NCBI GenBank assembly: GCA_036000105.1
Contig: DASYGE010000004.1
Location: 1 to 64,000, forward strand
Direction: 5' to 3'
Source of the DNA: DASUBN01 sp036000105
GTDB taxonomy: Bacteria > Pseudomonadota > Gammaproteobacteria > Natronospirales > REEB76
DNA: 64,000 nucleotides
Below are positions 51,973 to 60,872 of this stretch, in pieces (position 1 is the first letter of the stretch; each line of letters begins with the position of its first letter). The position numbers were made by a program, and so were the translations under genes. The notes under the pieces were generated by a model. That model was given only the letters and a program-made list of their open reading frames with translations. It had not been told where the DNA came from and did not search any database.

Positions 51973-53961
51973 ATGCGCGTGCTTACCCTGACCGCCTGTC
52001 TCACACTGTTGTCTGCATCCGCCACCGGTATGGCGGCAGACAGCACGGCCGCTTCGAACTTCGACCCCCATGAGAGCTTCGCGCCGTTCCGCTATCAAGA
52101 CTCGGCGAACAGCTATCGCTCGGCCAGCGGCGTCCCGGCCCCGGCCTACTGGCAGAACCGGGCCAGCTACAAGATAAGCGCGACCCTAGACCCGGTCAGC
52201 CGCAAGCTCAGCGGCTCCGAGGTCATCACCTATTCCAATAACAGCCCGGACCCGCTCGACGTGCTGTGGCTGCAGCTCGAACAGGACCGCTTCCGCCGGG
52301 ATGCCCGCGGGGCATATGCAGCCGAAAATTTTCCCACGGAATTCACCGACGGCTACAGCATCGCCTCGGTGCAGATGGAAGGCCCCGGCGACAAGCTGCA
52401 GAAGCTCGAGTGGCACGCTTCCGGTGAGCGCATGCAAGTGCGTCTGCCGGTACCTTTGAAGCCCCATGGTGGCAGCCTGCATCTCCACATCAGCTGGAGC
52501 TATACGGTACCGGGTGAGTTCGGCGGCCGCACCGATGTGAGCAGCACCAAGAATGGGGACGTCTTCGAGATAGCCCAGTGGTACCCGCGCTTGTGCGTCT
52601 ACGATGACCTGCGCGGCTGGGACACGGCGCCTTACCTCAACCAGGAGTTCTACCTGGAGTACGGCGACTATGACTATGCGATCACCGTGCCCTCGGACAT
52701 GCTGGTGGTGGGCTCGGGCGAATTACTGAACCCAAACGATGTATATACCAAGACTGAACTGCAACGTCTGGCGAAGGCCAGGCTAAGCGATGCTACGGTG
52801 ATGATCCGCTCACCGGATGAGGTGAACGATCCCGCCAGTCGGCCGAAGCATGGCGGCACCCTGACCTGGCATTTCCGCATGCAGAACACCCGAGATGCGG
52901 TCTTCGGCGCTTCCAAGGCCTATGTACTGGATGCGGCACGCATGAATCTGCCCGGCGGCAAGACCGCCCTCGCCATGTCTGCTTACCCGGTGGAGAGCGC
53001 TGGTAACGCCGCCTGGGGTCGCGCTACTGAATACCTCAAAGCATCTGTCGAATATTTCTCGAAGCAATGGTATCCCTACCCCTATCCCGTGGCGATCAAC
53101 GAAGCAGGGGAGGCGGGCGGCATGGAGTATCCAGGCATCGACTTCGATGCCAAAGAAGCCGTGGGCAGCGACCTGCACGCGCTCATCGCCCATGAAGTGG
53201 GCCATACCTGGTTCCCCATGATCGTGGGATCCAATGAGCGCCGTGATGCGTGGATAGACGAGGGCTTCAACACCTTCATCGATATCTACGAAGCCGATGC
53301 TTTCAACCACGGGGAGTACGCGCCCAAGCGCGATTCCGAGTACGCACCGGGCAAAGGCAATCCGGCCGAGCAGATAGCCCAGTTGCTGGCCGACCCAGAG
53401 GCGCCTGCGTTACTGACTCCCTCTGAGCAGGTACCTGAGAAATACCGCCATCCGGTGACCTACTTCAAATCCGCCTTCGGGCTGGTGCTGTTGCGGGAAC
53501 AGATCTTGGGCCCAGAGATATTCGATCCAGCCTTCCGGCGCTTCATCGCCGCGTGGGCCTATAAGCACCCCAGCCCTGCGGATTTCTTCCGTTTCATGGA
53601 CAGCGAGACCGGTGAGGACCTGTCTTGGTTCTGGAACGGCTGGTATCTGCACAACTGGCCCCTGGATATGGCAGTCCAGGACGTGAAGCCTGCCAAAGGC
53701 GGCTGGAGTCAGGGTGCCTTGGTCACGGTGGCCAACCTGGATAAGCTGGTGATGCCGGCCGCCCTGGAAGTGGTCTATACAGACGGGAGCAAACAGGACC
53801 TCAGGGTCCCTGTGGAGACCTGGCTGCTGCACCACAGCCTGGTCATTCCAGTGACTGGAGACAGACCGGTTAAGTCCGCCACCCTGGATCCAGACCACGT
53901 CATCCCGGACGTGGACCGGGGCAACAACAGCTTCACGGTAGCTCCTGCACCAGCGACTTGA
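51973..53961 (+). CDS. M1 family metallopeptidase
   Basis: The 662-aa exported protein has a signal peptide (about 1-21), a beta-rich N-terminal domain (about 60-250) and a gluzincin domain. The zinc motif is HEVGHTWFP (His407, His411) and the third ligand is Glu430 in WIDEGFNTF, exactly HExxH-x18-E. The exopeptidase motif upstream reads GGMEYPG (usually GAMEN), so it may differ in substrate choice. It probably cleaves peptides in the periplasm or outside the cell. Confidence 0.9.
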   Translation: MRVLTLTACLTLLSASATGMAADSTAASNFDPHESFAPFRYQDSANSYRSASGVPAPAYWQNRASYKISATLDPVSRKLSGSEVITYSNNSPDPLDVLWLQLEQDRFRRDARGAYAAENFPTEFTDGYSIASVQMEGPGDKLQKLEWHASGERMQVRLPVPLKPHGGSLHLHISWSYTVPGEFGGRTDVSSTKNGDVFEIAQWYPRLCVYDDLRGWDTAPYLNQEFYLEYGDYDYAITVPSDMLVVGSGELLNPNDVYTKTELQRLAKARLSDATVMIRSPDEVNDPASRPKHGGTLTWHFRMQNTRDAVFGASKAYVLDAARMNLPGGKTALAMSAYPVESAGNAAWGRATEYLKASVEYFSKQWYPYPYPVAINEAGEAGGMEYPGIDFDAKEAVGSDLHALIAHEVGHTWFPMIVGSNERRDAWIDEGFNTFIDIYEADAFNHGEYAPKRDSEYAPGKGNPAEQIAQLLADPEAPALLTPSEQVPEKYRHPVTYFKSAFGLVLLREQILGPEIFDPAFRRFIAAWAYKHPSPADFFRFMDSETGEDLSWFWNGWYLHNWPLDMAVQDVKPAKGGWSQGALVTVANLDKLVMPAALEVVYTDGSKQDLRVPVETWLLHHSLVIPVTGDRPVKSATLDPDHVIPDVDRGNNSFTVAPAPAT

Positions 53962-53968
53962 AATACGC

Positions 53969-53999
53969 AGCCCCTGGCAGGCTTATCCTGCCGGGGGCT
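53969..53999 (+). terminator. Strong hairpin after the M1 peptidase gene
   Basis: A 13-bp stem AGCCCCTGGCAGG/CCTGCCGGGGGCT with one G-T pair and loop CTTAT starts 8 bp after the stop. It lacks a T-run, so it may work as a transcript end stabiliser or a weak terminator. Confidence 0.55.
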
Positions 54000-54297
54000 C
54001 ATATCGCCATAAGCTCTAGCGGACAGCCCTTAGCCCTAGTGCTGGGTGGGTCCGAAGTCGATGCTATAGGGCGTATGAGCCTCGAACTCCAGTGTTTTAG
54101 CCACGCCCCAGCACCCTTGCCACAAATACCCATAATGCGCATAATGTATATTATGGTAATTAAATTATAATCTTGGTATGGGGAGATGAGTAGATTAAAG
54201 GGCTTTATGGTCCGGCTGGTCCTATACCCCACCACAACATCTAGTATGGCATTGGGTGTTCCACATAGTTAATACAGAATTTATATTTAATCTGTAT
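54000..54297. other. AT-rich gap between convergent genes
   Basis: I see no gene here. The stretch from about 54130 is sharply AT-richer than everything around it (for example ATAATGTATATTATGGTAAT). ATACAGA/TCTGTAT at 54272-54297 could form a weak hairpin at the end of the cytochrome gene on the minus strand. It may be an insertion scar. Confidence 0.5.
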
Positions 54298-55623
54298 CTA
54301 TTTGTATTTGATACATTTCTCTATATCCTGCATGGCGCTACGGTATGCGGGTACTTCGAACTCTGACAGGCTGTGTAGAGACTTGTAAGCAGCGTCCAAG
54401 GCCTTGGGGAATTGGGGACCGAAAGCGGTCGTCTCCCCGGCTTCGCTATCCGCATGGTAGAGCACGGTCATGGCCATGACCGTCTGATCCGCGAGGCTGC
54501 GATCCGGGTAACTCACCTGGGCGCCATCCCGAGCCAGGGCCAGGGTGATCCTATGGCGGGCCTCAGCGTCCAGGCTATGAGCCGATAGGAAGGCGGCTGC
54601 CTCGACAGCCAGGGGCTGGAGACGCGCGATGGCATCTGCCAGGGCAGCCGGGGTGTCGGCAGCGTGCAGGGCAGCCAGAGCCTGCTCCCAGCGCTGGACC
54701 AGCCCTGGGTCGCTTGCGGCCAGGATGGTGTCCACCATGTGCAGGCTGGTTAGCGCCAACGGCAAAGGCCGGGCATCGGTGGGCGGCACATCGCCAGCCA
54801 GGCCCTCTGGCTGCAAGGGCTGGTGGCAGCTGTAGCAGTCATATAGATAGAAATCCGGTGCTGCCCCAACCGCCGTGGGCACTCCCCGGGCTGCGAGATC
54901 AGCCAGCACCCGCTCCGCCGTGACCACCTGCCCAACGGCCCAGGTATCGGCGGGCCCCACGTAATGCTTGCGCTGCTTGTAGTCCGCGTCCACGCGGTAA
55001 TGGGCGGGCTGGATGGCGGTATAGGTAGCAAGCTCGAACAGCAGCGGCGGATGTCCTGCCGCCATGATCGCGTGGGTCATGGGCTTATCGCTCGCTCCAT
55101 AATGGCAGCTGAGGCAGAGTGCGGCACGCGCCTGCGGGTCCTCCGTCGGGTATATGCCTTCCTTGAGGTTCACTGCATGGCTGCGATGGGCCACGGCATG
55201 GTCCACGATCCAGGCGGATGAACCGCCGTGGCAGGCTTCACAGCCGATGCCGTCTTCCTGGGAGAAGCGCGGCCCGCGTTGTTGCGCGGAGACATCGTCG
55301 CTATGGCAGTCGAGACAAGTATTGGATTCCGACGGATCAGCGATGCCGAGTCGGTGAGCGATGGCGAGGGAACGCGCCGTGAGCAGACTGCGGTACGCGC
55401 CGGCGTGGGCGTCGTCCCGCTGCCAGGTCAGATATTCATTATGTAATACGCCTTTCGCCGGCGGCCGGCTCGCGTTGCTGCCGTGGCAATTGCTGCCGGC
55501 ACAACTGGCGACGCCCAGATGTACGCGGGCAGTATCTGGCGACGGGGCGGCAGCGGCGGAGCAGATGCACAGCGCGGTGAGTCCCGCCACGATGAGCCGC
55601 CGACCGGCTGTATCCATCCCCAT
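54298..55623 (-). CDS. Multiheme cytochrome c (five heme motifs)
   Basis: The 441-aa exported protein has a signal peptide (about 1-26). It has one CX4CH motif, CAGSNCH (about 41-47), and four CXXCH motifs: CLDCH, CEACH, CLSCH and CYSCH. That gives up to five c-type hemes in the N-terminal 280 residues. Extra histidines (SHAVNLK, THAIMAAGHP) could be distal ligands, as in the cytochrome c554 family. The C-terminal third is helical and heme-free. It would carry electrons in the periplasm. It is divergent, across a 111-bp gap, from the redox operon starting at 55735. Confidence 0.85.
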   Translation of the reverse strand: MGMDTAGRRLIVAGLTALCICSAAAAPSPDTARVHLGVASCAGSNCHGSNASRPPAKGVLHNEYLTWQRDDAHAGAYRSLLTARSLAIAHRLGIADPSESNTCLDCHSDDVSAQQRGPRFSQEDGIGCEACHGGSSAWIVDHAVAHRSHAVNLKEGIYPTEDPQARAALCLSCHYGASDKPMTHAIMAAGHPPLLFELATYTAIQPAHYRVDADYKQRKHYVGPADTWAVGQVVTAERVLADLAARGVPTAVGAAPDFYLYDCYSCHQPLQPEGLAGDVPPTDARPLPLALTSLHMVDTILAASDPGLVQRWEQALAALHAADTPAALADAIARLQPLAVEAAAFLSAHSLDAEARHRITLALARDGAQVSYPDRSLADQTVMAMTVLYHADSEAGETTAFGPQFPKALDAAYKSLHSLSEFEVPAYRSAMQDIEKCIKYK

Positions 55624-55734
55624 TCTGCTACTCTCTTGTCAGGCTTGAAGATCCATAACAAGGCAGTTCAGGCTGCATTGTTGTCTTAAGGTGGTGCGGG
55701 GTCAACCACGGCACAAGCCATAGGATCAACGCCA

Positions 55735-58146
55735 GTGGACCGATACAAGGTCGCTATAATCGGCTCCGGACCGGGGGGGCTGAGCGCTGCATGCAGGGCG
55801 GCAGAATGCGGCGTCCCGCACATCCTGCTCGAAGCCTCCCCGCATATCGCCAACACCGTCTACCTCTACCAGAAAAGCAAGTTCGTGATGTCGGAGCCTA
55901 TGGTGCTGCCGCTGCGCAGCCCCCTGCCCTTCGCCGCCGGTTCGCGCGAGGAAGTGCTGAACAAGTGGGCGCACCGTGCCGACGAACTCAAGGTCAACAT
56001 CCGCTACCGTGCGGAAGTGACGCGCATCAGCGGCAAGCAGGGCGATTTCCTACTCAAGCTGCCGGATGGTAGCGAACTCAAGGCCGAGAACGTGGTGCTC
56101 GCCGTGGGCCTGCAGGGCAACATCCGCAAGCTGGGAGTGAGCGGCGAGGATCTACCGGTGGTCCAGTATCAGTTGGCGGATCCGGACGAATACAGCAACG
56201 AGACCATCGTGGTGGTGGGTGCCGGTGATGCGGCCATCGAGAATGCGCTCGCGCTCATCAAGCAGAACCGAGTGATACTCGTGAACCGCAAGGGCGAGTT
56301 CAGCCGCGCCAAGGAAGCCAACAACCAGGCGGTGCTCGCAGCCATCGAGAGCAAGAGCATCTCCCTCGAATGCTATTACGACAGCAGCGTCATGAAGGTC
56401 GAAGCGCTACCCGAAGACACACCGGGTCAACGAGCCCGCGTCGTGCTCAACACCGGAGACGGCGAGGCCGAGATACGGTGTGACCGGATCATCGGGCGGC
56501 TAGGCGCCACGCCGCCGCGCAAGTTCGTGGAAGCCTGCGGGGTGCGCTTCCCCAGTGACGACCCCGCGGCGGTACCTGCGGTCAGTTCCCTCTATGAATC
56601 CAACGTGCCGGGGCTCTATGTCATCGGCGCCCTCGCCGGCTATCCGCTCATCAAGCAATCCATCAACCAGGGCTACGAGGTCATCGAGTCCATCGCCGGG
56701 CGGCAGGTGGAGCCAGCGGACACGCCCTTGTTGCGCGAGAAGTTCAAGCCCATCGGCCCGGACCTGGACGTAGATGCAGTGCTGCACAATATACAGTCGG
56801 TGGTGCCCCTGCTCACCGGGATCACCTCGCTGCAGATCCGCGAGTTCCTGTTGGACAGCACCATCCATGCTCCACGCCCCGGCAAACTCATATTCCAACA
56901 GAACGATTACACCAACTCCGTGTACTTCATCCTCGGTGGCCGTGTCGCCGTACAGATGCAACCGGATGATCCGACTTCCAGCATCCGCATCGGCGCCGGG
57001 CAGTTCTTCGGCGAGATGGGTCTGATCTCGGGGCGCCGGCGCAGCGCCAGCGTGGTCGCGGGAACGGATTGCCTGCTGCTCGAGACGCCGCGCCGCTCCA
57101 TGCTGCGCCTGATGAGTTCCGTGGAATCGGTGCAGCGCGCCATCGATGAGGTCTTCCTGCTGCGCACCATCCAGGCGCATATCGCTCCGGGCTGCAGCGC
57201 CGAGGATCTCGCGGAGCTGGTGCGTTCGGCCAAGATCTGCCATTACCGTGCCGGCGAGATACTCTTCGACGAAGGCGAGCCCGGTGATTGCCTGCACCTC
57301 ATACGTTCCGGTGCGGTGATGGTCTCGCGCCAGCTCGCCGACCGCGAAGTGGTGCTGGCTTACGCACCGGCAGGCAAGTATGTCGGCGAGATGGCGCTCC
57401 TGAGCGATCTGCCGCGCAGCGCCACCGTCAAGGCCGCCGTCAAGACTGAGACCATCCGCATCGAAGGCACCGACTTCAAGGCGCTGATGGCGAAGCATGA
57501 GGACGTGGCCAGCCGCGTGCGTGACGTGTATGCCGAGCGCCTGACCCACGATATCGCCATGGCGGCGAACCCACAGCTCAGCAACATCATCTCCTTCCTG
57601 ATGCAACAAGGCATGGGCGAGGCCACGGACGTGTTGCTCATCGACGAGGCCCTGTGCGTGCGCTGCGACCATTGCGAGCGCGCCTGCGCAGCGACCCACG
57701 GCAATGTCTCCCGTCTGGACCGCGATGCGGGCCCGAGTTTCGCCAACGTGCACGTGCCCACCTCATGCCGACACTGCGAGCATCCGCACTGCATGAAAGA
57801 CTGCCCACCCGATGCCATCCACCGCGCACCCAACGGCGAGGTCTATATAGACGACAGCTGCATCGGCTGCGGCAACTGCGAGAAGAACTGCCCCTACGAT
57901 GTCATCCACATGGGCGTGCCGGATCCGCGTAACACCAGCGTACTCAGCTGGCTGCTCACGGGTTTCGGGTTGGAGCCCGGCGCCGAGACCCAGCTGGAAC
58001 CAAGCCCCAACCGCAAGAAATATGCGGTCAAATGCGACATGTGCAAGGATCTTGACGGTGGTCCCGCGTGCGTGCGCGCCTGCCCAACCGGCGCCGCCAT
58101 GCGCGTGAGCCCCGAGCGATTCGTGGAACTGGCTGGCGACGGCTGA
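55735..58146 (+). CDS. FAD reductase, two cNMP-binding domains and a 16-Cys ferredoxin fusion
   Basis: The 803-aa cytosolic protein has three parts. First is a thioredoxin-reductase-like flavin domain (about 1-330) with GSGPGG (10-15) for FAD and GAGDAA (162-167) for NAD(P)H, but without the CxxC redox pair. Next are two CAP_ED cNMP-binding domains (about 363-470 and 495-605, EMGLISGRRRSASV and EMALLSDLPRSATV). Last is a DmsB/HybA-like ferredoxin module with cysteines at 641, 644, 647, 651, 678, 681, 686, 690, 709, 712, 715, 719, 767, 770, 779 and 783, enough for four [4Fe-4S] clusters. It likely passes electrons from NAD(P)H to the membrane partner next door, gated by a nucleotide. The start is GTG at 55735. 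Confidence 0.85.
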   Translation: MDRYKVAIIGSGPGGLSAACRAAECGVPHILLEASPHIANTVYLYQKSKFVMSEPMVLPLRSPLPFAAGSREEVLNKWAHRADELKVNIRYRAEVTRISGKQGDFLLKLPDGSELKAENVVLAVGLQGNIRKLGVSGEDLPVVQYQLADPDEYSNETIVVVGAGDAAIENALALIKQNRVILVNRKGEFSRAKEANNQAVLAAIESKSISLECYYDSSVMKVEALPEDTPGQRARVVLNTGDGEAEIRCDRIIGRLGATPPRKFVEACGVRFPSDDPAAVPAVSSLYESNVPGLYVIGALAGYPLIKQSINQGYEVIESIAGRQVEPADTPLLREKFKPIGPDLDVDAVLHNIQSVVPLLTGITSLQIREFLLDSTIHAPRPGKLIFQQNDYTNSVYFILGGRVAVQMQPDDPTSSIRIGAGQFFGEMGLISGRRRSASVVAGTDCLLLETPRRSMLRLMSSVESVQRAIDEVFLLRTIQAHIAPGCSAEDLAELVRSAKICHYRAGEILFDEGEPGDCLHLIRSGAVMVSRQLADREVVLAYAPAGKYVGEMALLSDLPRSATVKAAVKTETIRIEGTDFKALMAKHEDVASRVRDVYAERLTHDIAMAANPQLSNIISFLMQQGMGEATDVLLIDEALCVRCDHCERACAATHGNVSRLDRDAGPSFANVHVPTSCRHCEHPHCMKDCPPDAIHRAPNGEVYIDDSCIGCGNCEKNCPYDVIHMGVPDPRNTSVLSWLLTGFGLEPGAETQLEPSPNRKKYAVKCDMCKDLDGGPACVRACPTGAAMRVSPERFVELAGDG

Positions 58147-58153
58147 TGCCGGC

Positions 58154-59086
58154 ATGCAGGATTCTTTCCTCAACTACCGGCACTACCGCTACCTGAAACT
58201 GAGCACGGTGCTGCTCGTGGTCTCCTGCGTGCTCTACATCATGTTCCGCCCGGCCACGGGCCCCAGCGGCAACACCTGGGTGGGTTACAGCCTCGGCAGC
58301 TTGGCGGCAGCTATCGTGCTCTTCCTGCTCTGGTTCGGGGTACGCAAGCGGCAATTTCGCTCGTCCCTGGGTCACCTGCGCGGCTGGCTCTCGGCCCACA
58401 TCTATCTCGGCGCCATATTGCCTGTGATAGCCACCCTGCACTGCGCCTTCGATTTCGGCTGGAACGTGCATACCCTCGCCTACGCGCTGCTCCTGCTCGT
58501 GACCCTGAGCGGCTTCTATGGGCTGTACGTCTACGTGCGCTACCCGGACATACTGACCTCAAACCGGCTGAACCGACCCTTCGAGACAGCGCTGGATGAG
58601 ATCGCGCAGCTGGATAATCGCAGCCTGGAGCTTGCCGAGAGCATCGATACCGAGACTTACCAGGCGGTGCTGCGCTCCATCCGCCGCGTGCGCATCGGCG
58701 GCGGCATCCTGCGTCAGCTGCGCGGCGGCAGCCGTCGCGCGCGCCAGGCGGAGCGCCGCGCCCATGAGATGCTCCTGCGCCAGGGCATGTCCCTGATATC
58801 CAAGATCAAGTCCCAGGCCGGCAGTCAGGTGGCGCCCATGCAGGCCGGCCTGACGCTCAAGATGATGGCGGAACGGCTCGCCACTACAGGCTCCGGCGCC
58901 CAGGTGGAGACTTTGCGGGAACTCATGGAGCTCATGGGTCGCAAGCGTCAAGTGGTGCAGCAGCTGAACGAGGAGATCCGACTGCGCGCACGCCTGCAGA
59001 TATGGCTATACGCCCACATACCGCTGTCCACGGCATTCTTCGCGGCACTCATCGGCCACGTCGTGGCCGTGTTCTTCTACTGGTGA
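58154..59086 (+). CDS. Cytochrome-b-like inner-membrane protein
   Basis: The 310-aa protein has four N-terminal helices (about 17-33, 43-63, 79-100, 105-128), a long basic cytosolic helical region (about 135-280) and a last helix (283-310). Histidines at 74, 82, 96 and 105 and at 288 and 302, several within helices, could bind heme b as in ferric-reductase or NrfD-like partners. It starts 7 bp after the ferredoxin fusion and probably receives its electrons. No family was recognised with certainty. Confidence 0.7.
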   Translation: MQDSFLNYRHYRYLKLSTVLLVVSCVLYIMFRPATGPSGNTWVGYSLGSLAAAIVLFLLWFGVRKRQFRSSLGHLRGWLSAHIYLGAILPVIATLHCAFDFGWNVHTLAYALLLLVTLSGFYGLYVYVRYPDILTSNRLNRPFETALDEIAQLDNRSLELAESIDTETYQAVLRSIRRVRIGGGILRQLRGGSRRARQAERRAHEMLLRQGMSLISKIKSQAGSQVAPMQAGLTLKMMAERLATTGSGAQVETLRELMELMGRKRQVVQQLNEEIRLRARLQIWLYAHIPLSTAFFAALIGHVVAVFFYW

Positions 59087-59090
59087 CGCC

Positions 59091-60872
59091 ATGAAGTGCC
59101 TGATACGCCGCGTATTGCGCAGATCCTCGGCCGGCCAGGTCCAACAGGACAGCGTCTGCGACACCGAACTGCTGACCATCGGCCGGGCCGCCGGCCAGCA
59201 GGTGTTCCTGCCGGACATGCAGGTGGCGCTCGAGCACGCCATCATCAGACCGCTCGGCAAGGGGCGCTTCAGCCTGCAGGCCCTCGCCGGCAACCAGGTG
59301 CGCTTCAACCGCAGTATCCTGCAGACCGCCGTGATCGCCACCGGTGATGTGATGGGCTTCGGGCGATCTCGCATCGCCGTCATCCCACCACCTGCCGGCT
59401 GCGATCTCGCACTCGAGATCCAGCCCATGGGCGAGGACATCGCCACCGCACCCAGCGGAGTCGGTGCCCTGACCCTCAAAGCCGCCGGCGCCCGCGCCCG
59501 CCCCTGGGCATGGCTGCTGTTCCTGATCGTACTGGGACTCGGGCTCGGTATCCCGCTGTTCATCGGTTTCAGGACCATGGATGCCCGTGCTTATCTCGAA
59601 TCCCATAACCGCGGCACCACCTCAGAATCGAGCGCCATGATGGCGAACATGGAGACGCCCACCAACCTGCCCAACAACGAACTCTGGAGCCCCGGCACGC
59701 TCAGCGACATGCATCGGTTCATTGGCCGCGACTGCGCCCGCTGCCATGCAGCCGCCTTCCAGCCTGTGCAGAACAACGCTTGCCTGAAATGCCATGTGAA
59801 CCTGGCAGCCCATGCGGACTCCACGGCAGGACTCGCCGCCGCGGATTTCCGCCAGGCGCGCTGCAGCGCCTGCCACCAGGAACATATGGGTGACACAGCG
59901 CTCATCGGCACCGACGATCGCACCTGTACCAACTGCCACGCAGATCCGCATAAACGCATGTCAGATAGCACATTGCCGGCCGTGCACGATTTCGCCGGCG
60001 ACCATCCCCAATTCAGGGTGGCACTACTCGAGCTGGATAACGACTGGCACCCCACCACTCGTCCCGTTTCCCTCGATCAGACGGGGATGCAGCGTATGCC
60101 GGGGCTGAAATTCCCCCACGATGTGCACCTCCTGGCCGCGGGCGTGAAACGCTCGGATGGCAGCCTGGAAGCCATGAGCTGTGCCAGTTGCCACATACAA
60201 GATGCCGGTAAAGTGGGTTTCCAGCCGGTGAGCTACAAGAAACAATGCCAGCGTTGCCATGAACTGAATTTCGAACCCGGCGACCCCGGCACGGAATTGC
60301 CTCACGGCAACGTGCAGGCGGTGTGGTCCTTCCTGCAGGGGTATTACTCCCATCTCGCACTCAAAGGCGGCGTCGCTGACGCGGGCGCACCCGCTGCGAT
60401 AGCTGGTTATCGCAGCCCCAACCAGCCGCTCAGCGGCGGAGAGCGCCAGGCGGCGCTCAGTTGGGCGGAGGGCAGGGCCACGTCCGTCGCCCGGGAAGTG
60501 TTCTCTTATCGCCTCTGCGTCACCTGCCATCAGGTACGCGAGGCCCCCGGTTCGACTCCACCCTGGCAGGTGGCACCAGTCGTGCAGCAGGACCATTGGT
60601 TCGCTGCGGCCAACTTCAACCATGGTGCCCACGCCACCATGAACTGCGAGAGCTGCCACGCGGCGCGCTTCTCCAAGACCAACACCGAAGTGCTGATGCC
60701 CAAGATCGCTGAGTGCCGTGAATGTCATGCGGCGCGCTCGGCTTCCGGCATGCAGGTATCGTCCAGCTGCATCACCTGCCACGCATTCCATAAGGCGCAG
60801 CGCCACACCATGGCCGGTTCCCTGGTGTCGGCGGATTTCCTGGTACAGCCCCTTGTGCAAGCCGCGCATTAG
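59091..60872 (+). CDS. FHA-domain, membrane-anchored decaheme cytochrome c
   Basis: The 593-aa protein starts with an FHA domain (about 1-105; IGRAAGQQVFLPDMQVALEH with the conserved His). One membrane helix (about 139-160) follows, then a periplasmic region with ten CXXCH motifs: CARCH, CLKCH, CSACH, CTNCH, CASCH, CQRCH, CVTCH, CESCH, CRECH and CITCH (from about 215 to 565). With no cleavable signal, FHA lies in the cytosol and the hemes outside. FHA domains bind phosphothreonine, so phosphorylation may control this electron carrier. It follows the membrane protein by 4 bp. Confidence 0.88.
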   Translation: MKCLIRRVLRRSSAGQVQQDSVCDTELLTIGRAAGQQVFLPDMQVALEHAIIRPLGKGRFSLQALAGNQVRFNRSILQTAVIATGDVMGFGRSRIAVIPPPAGCDLALEIQPMGEDIATAPSGVGALTLKAAGARARPWAWLLFLIVLGLGLGIPLFIGFRTMDARAYLESHNRGTTSESSAMMANMETPTNLPNNELWSPGTLSDMHRFIGRDCARCHAAAFQPVQNNACLKCHVNLAAHADSTAGLAAADFRQARCSACHQEHMGDTALIGTDDRTCTNCHADPHKRMSDSTLPAVHDFAGDHPQFRVALLELDNDWHPTTRPVSLDQTGMQRMPGLKFPHDVHLLAAGVKRSDGSLEAMSCASCHIQDAGKVGFQPVSYKKQCQRCHELNFEPGDPGTELPHGNVQAVWSFLQGYYSHLALKGGVADAGAPAAIAGYRSPNQPLSGGERQAALSWAEGRATSVAREVFSYRLCVTCHQVREAPGSTPPWQVAPVVQQDHWFAAANFNHGAHATMNCESCHAARFSKTNTEVLMPKIAECRECHAARSASGMQVSSSCITCHAFHKAQRHTMAGSLVSADFLVQPLVQAAH

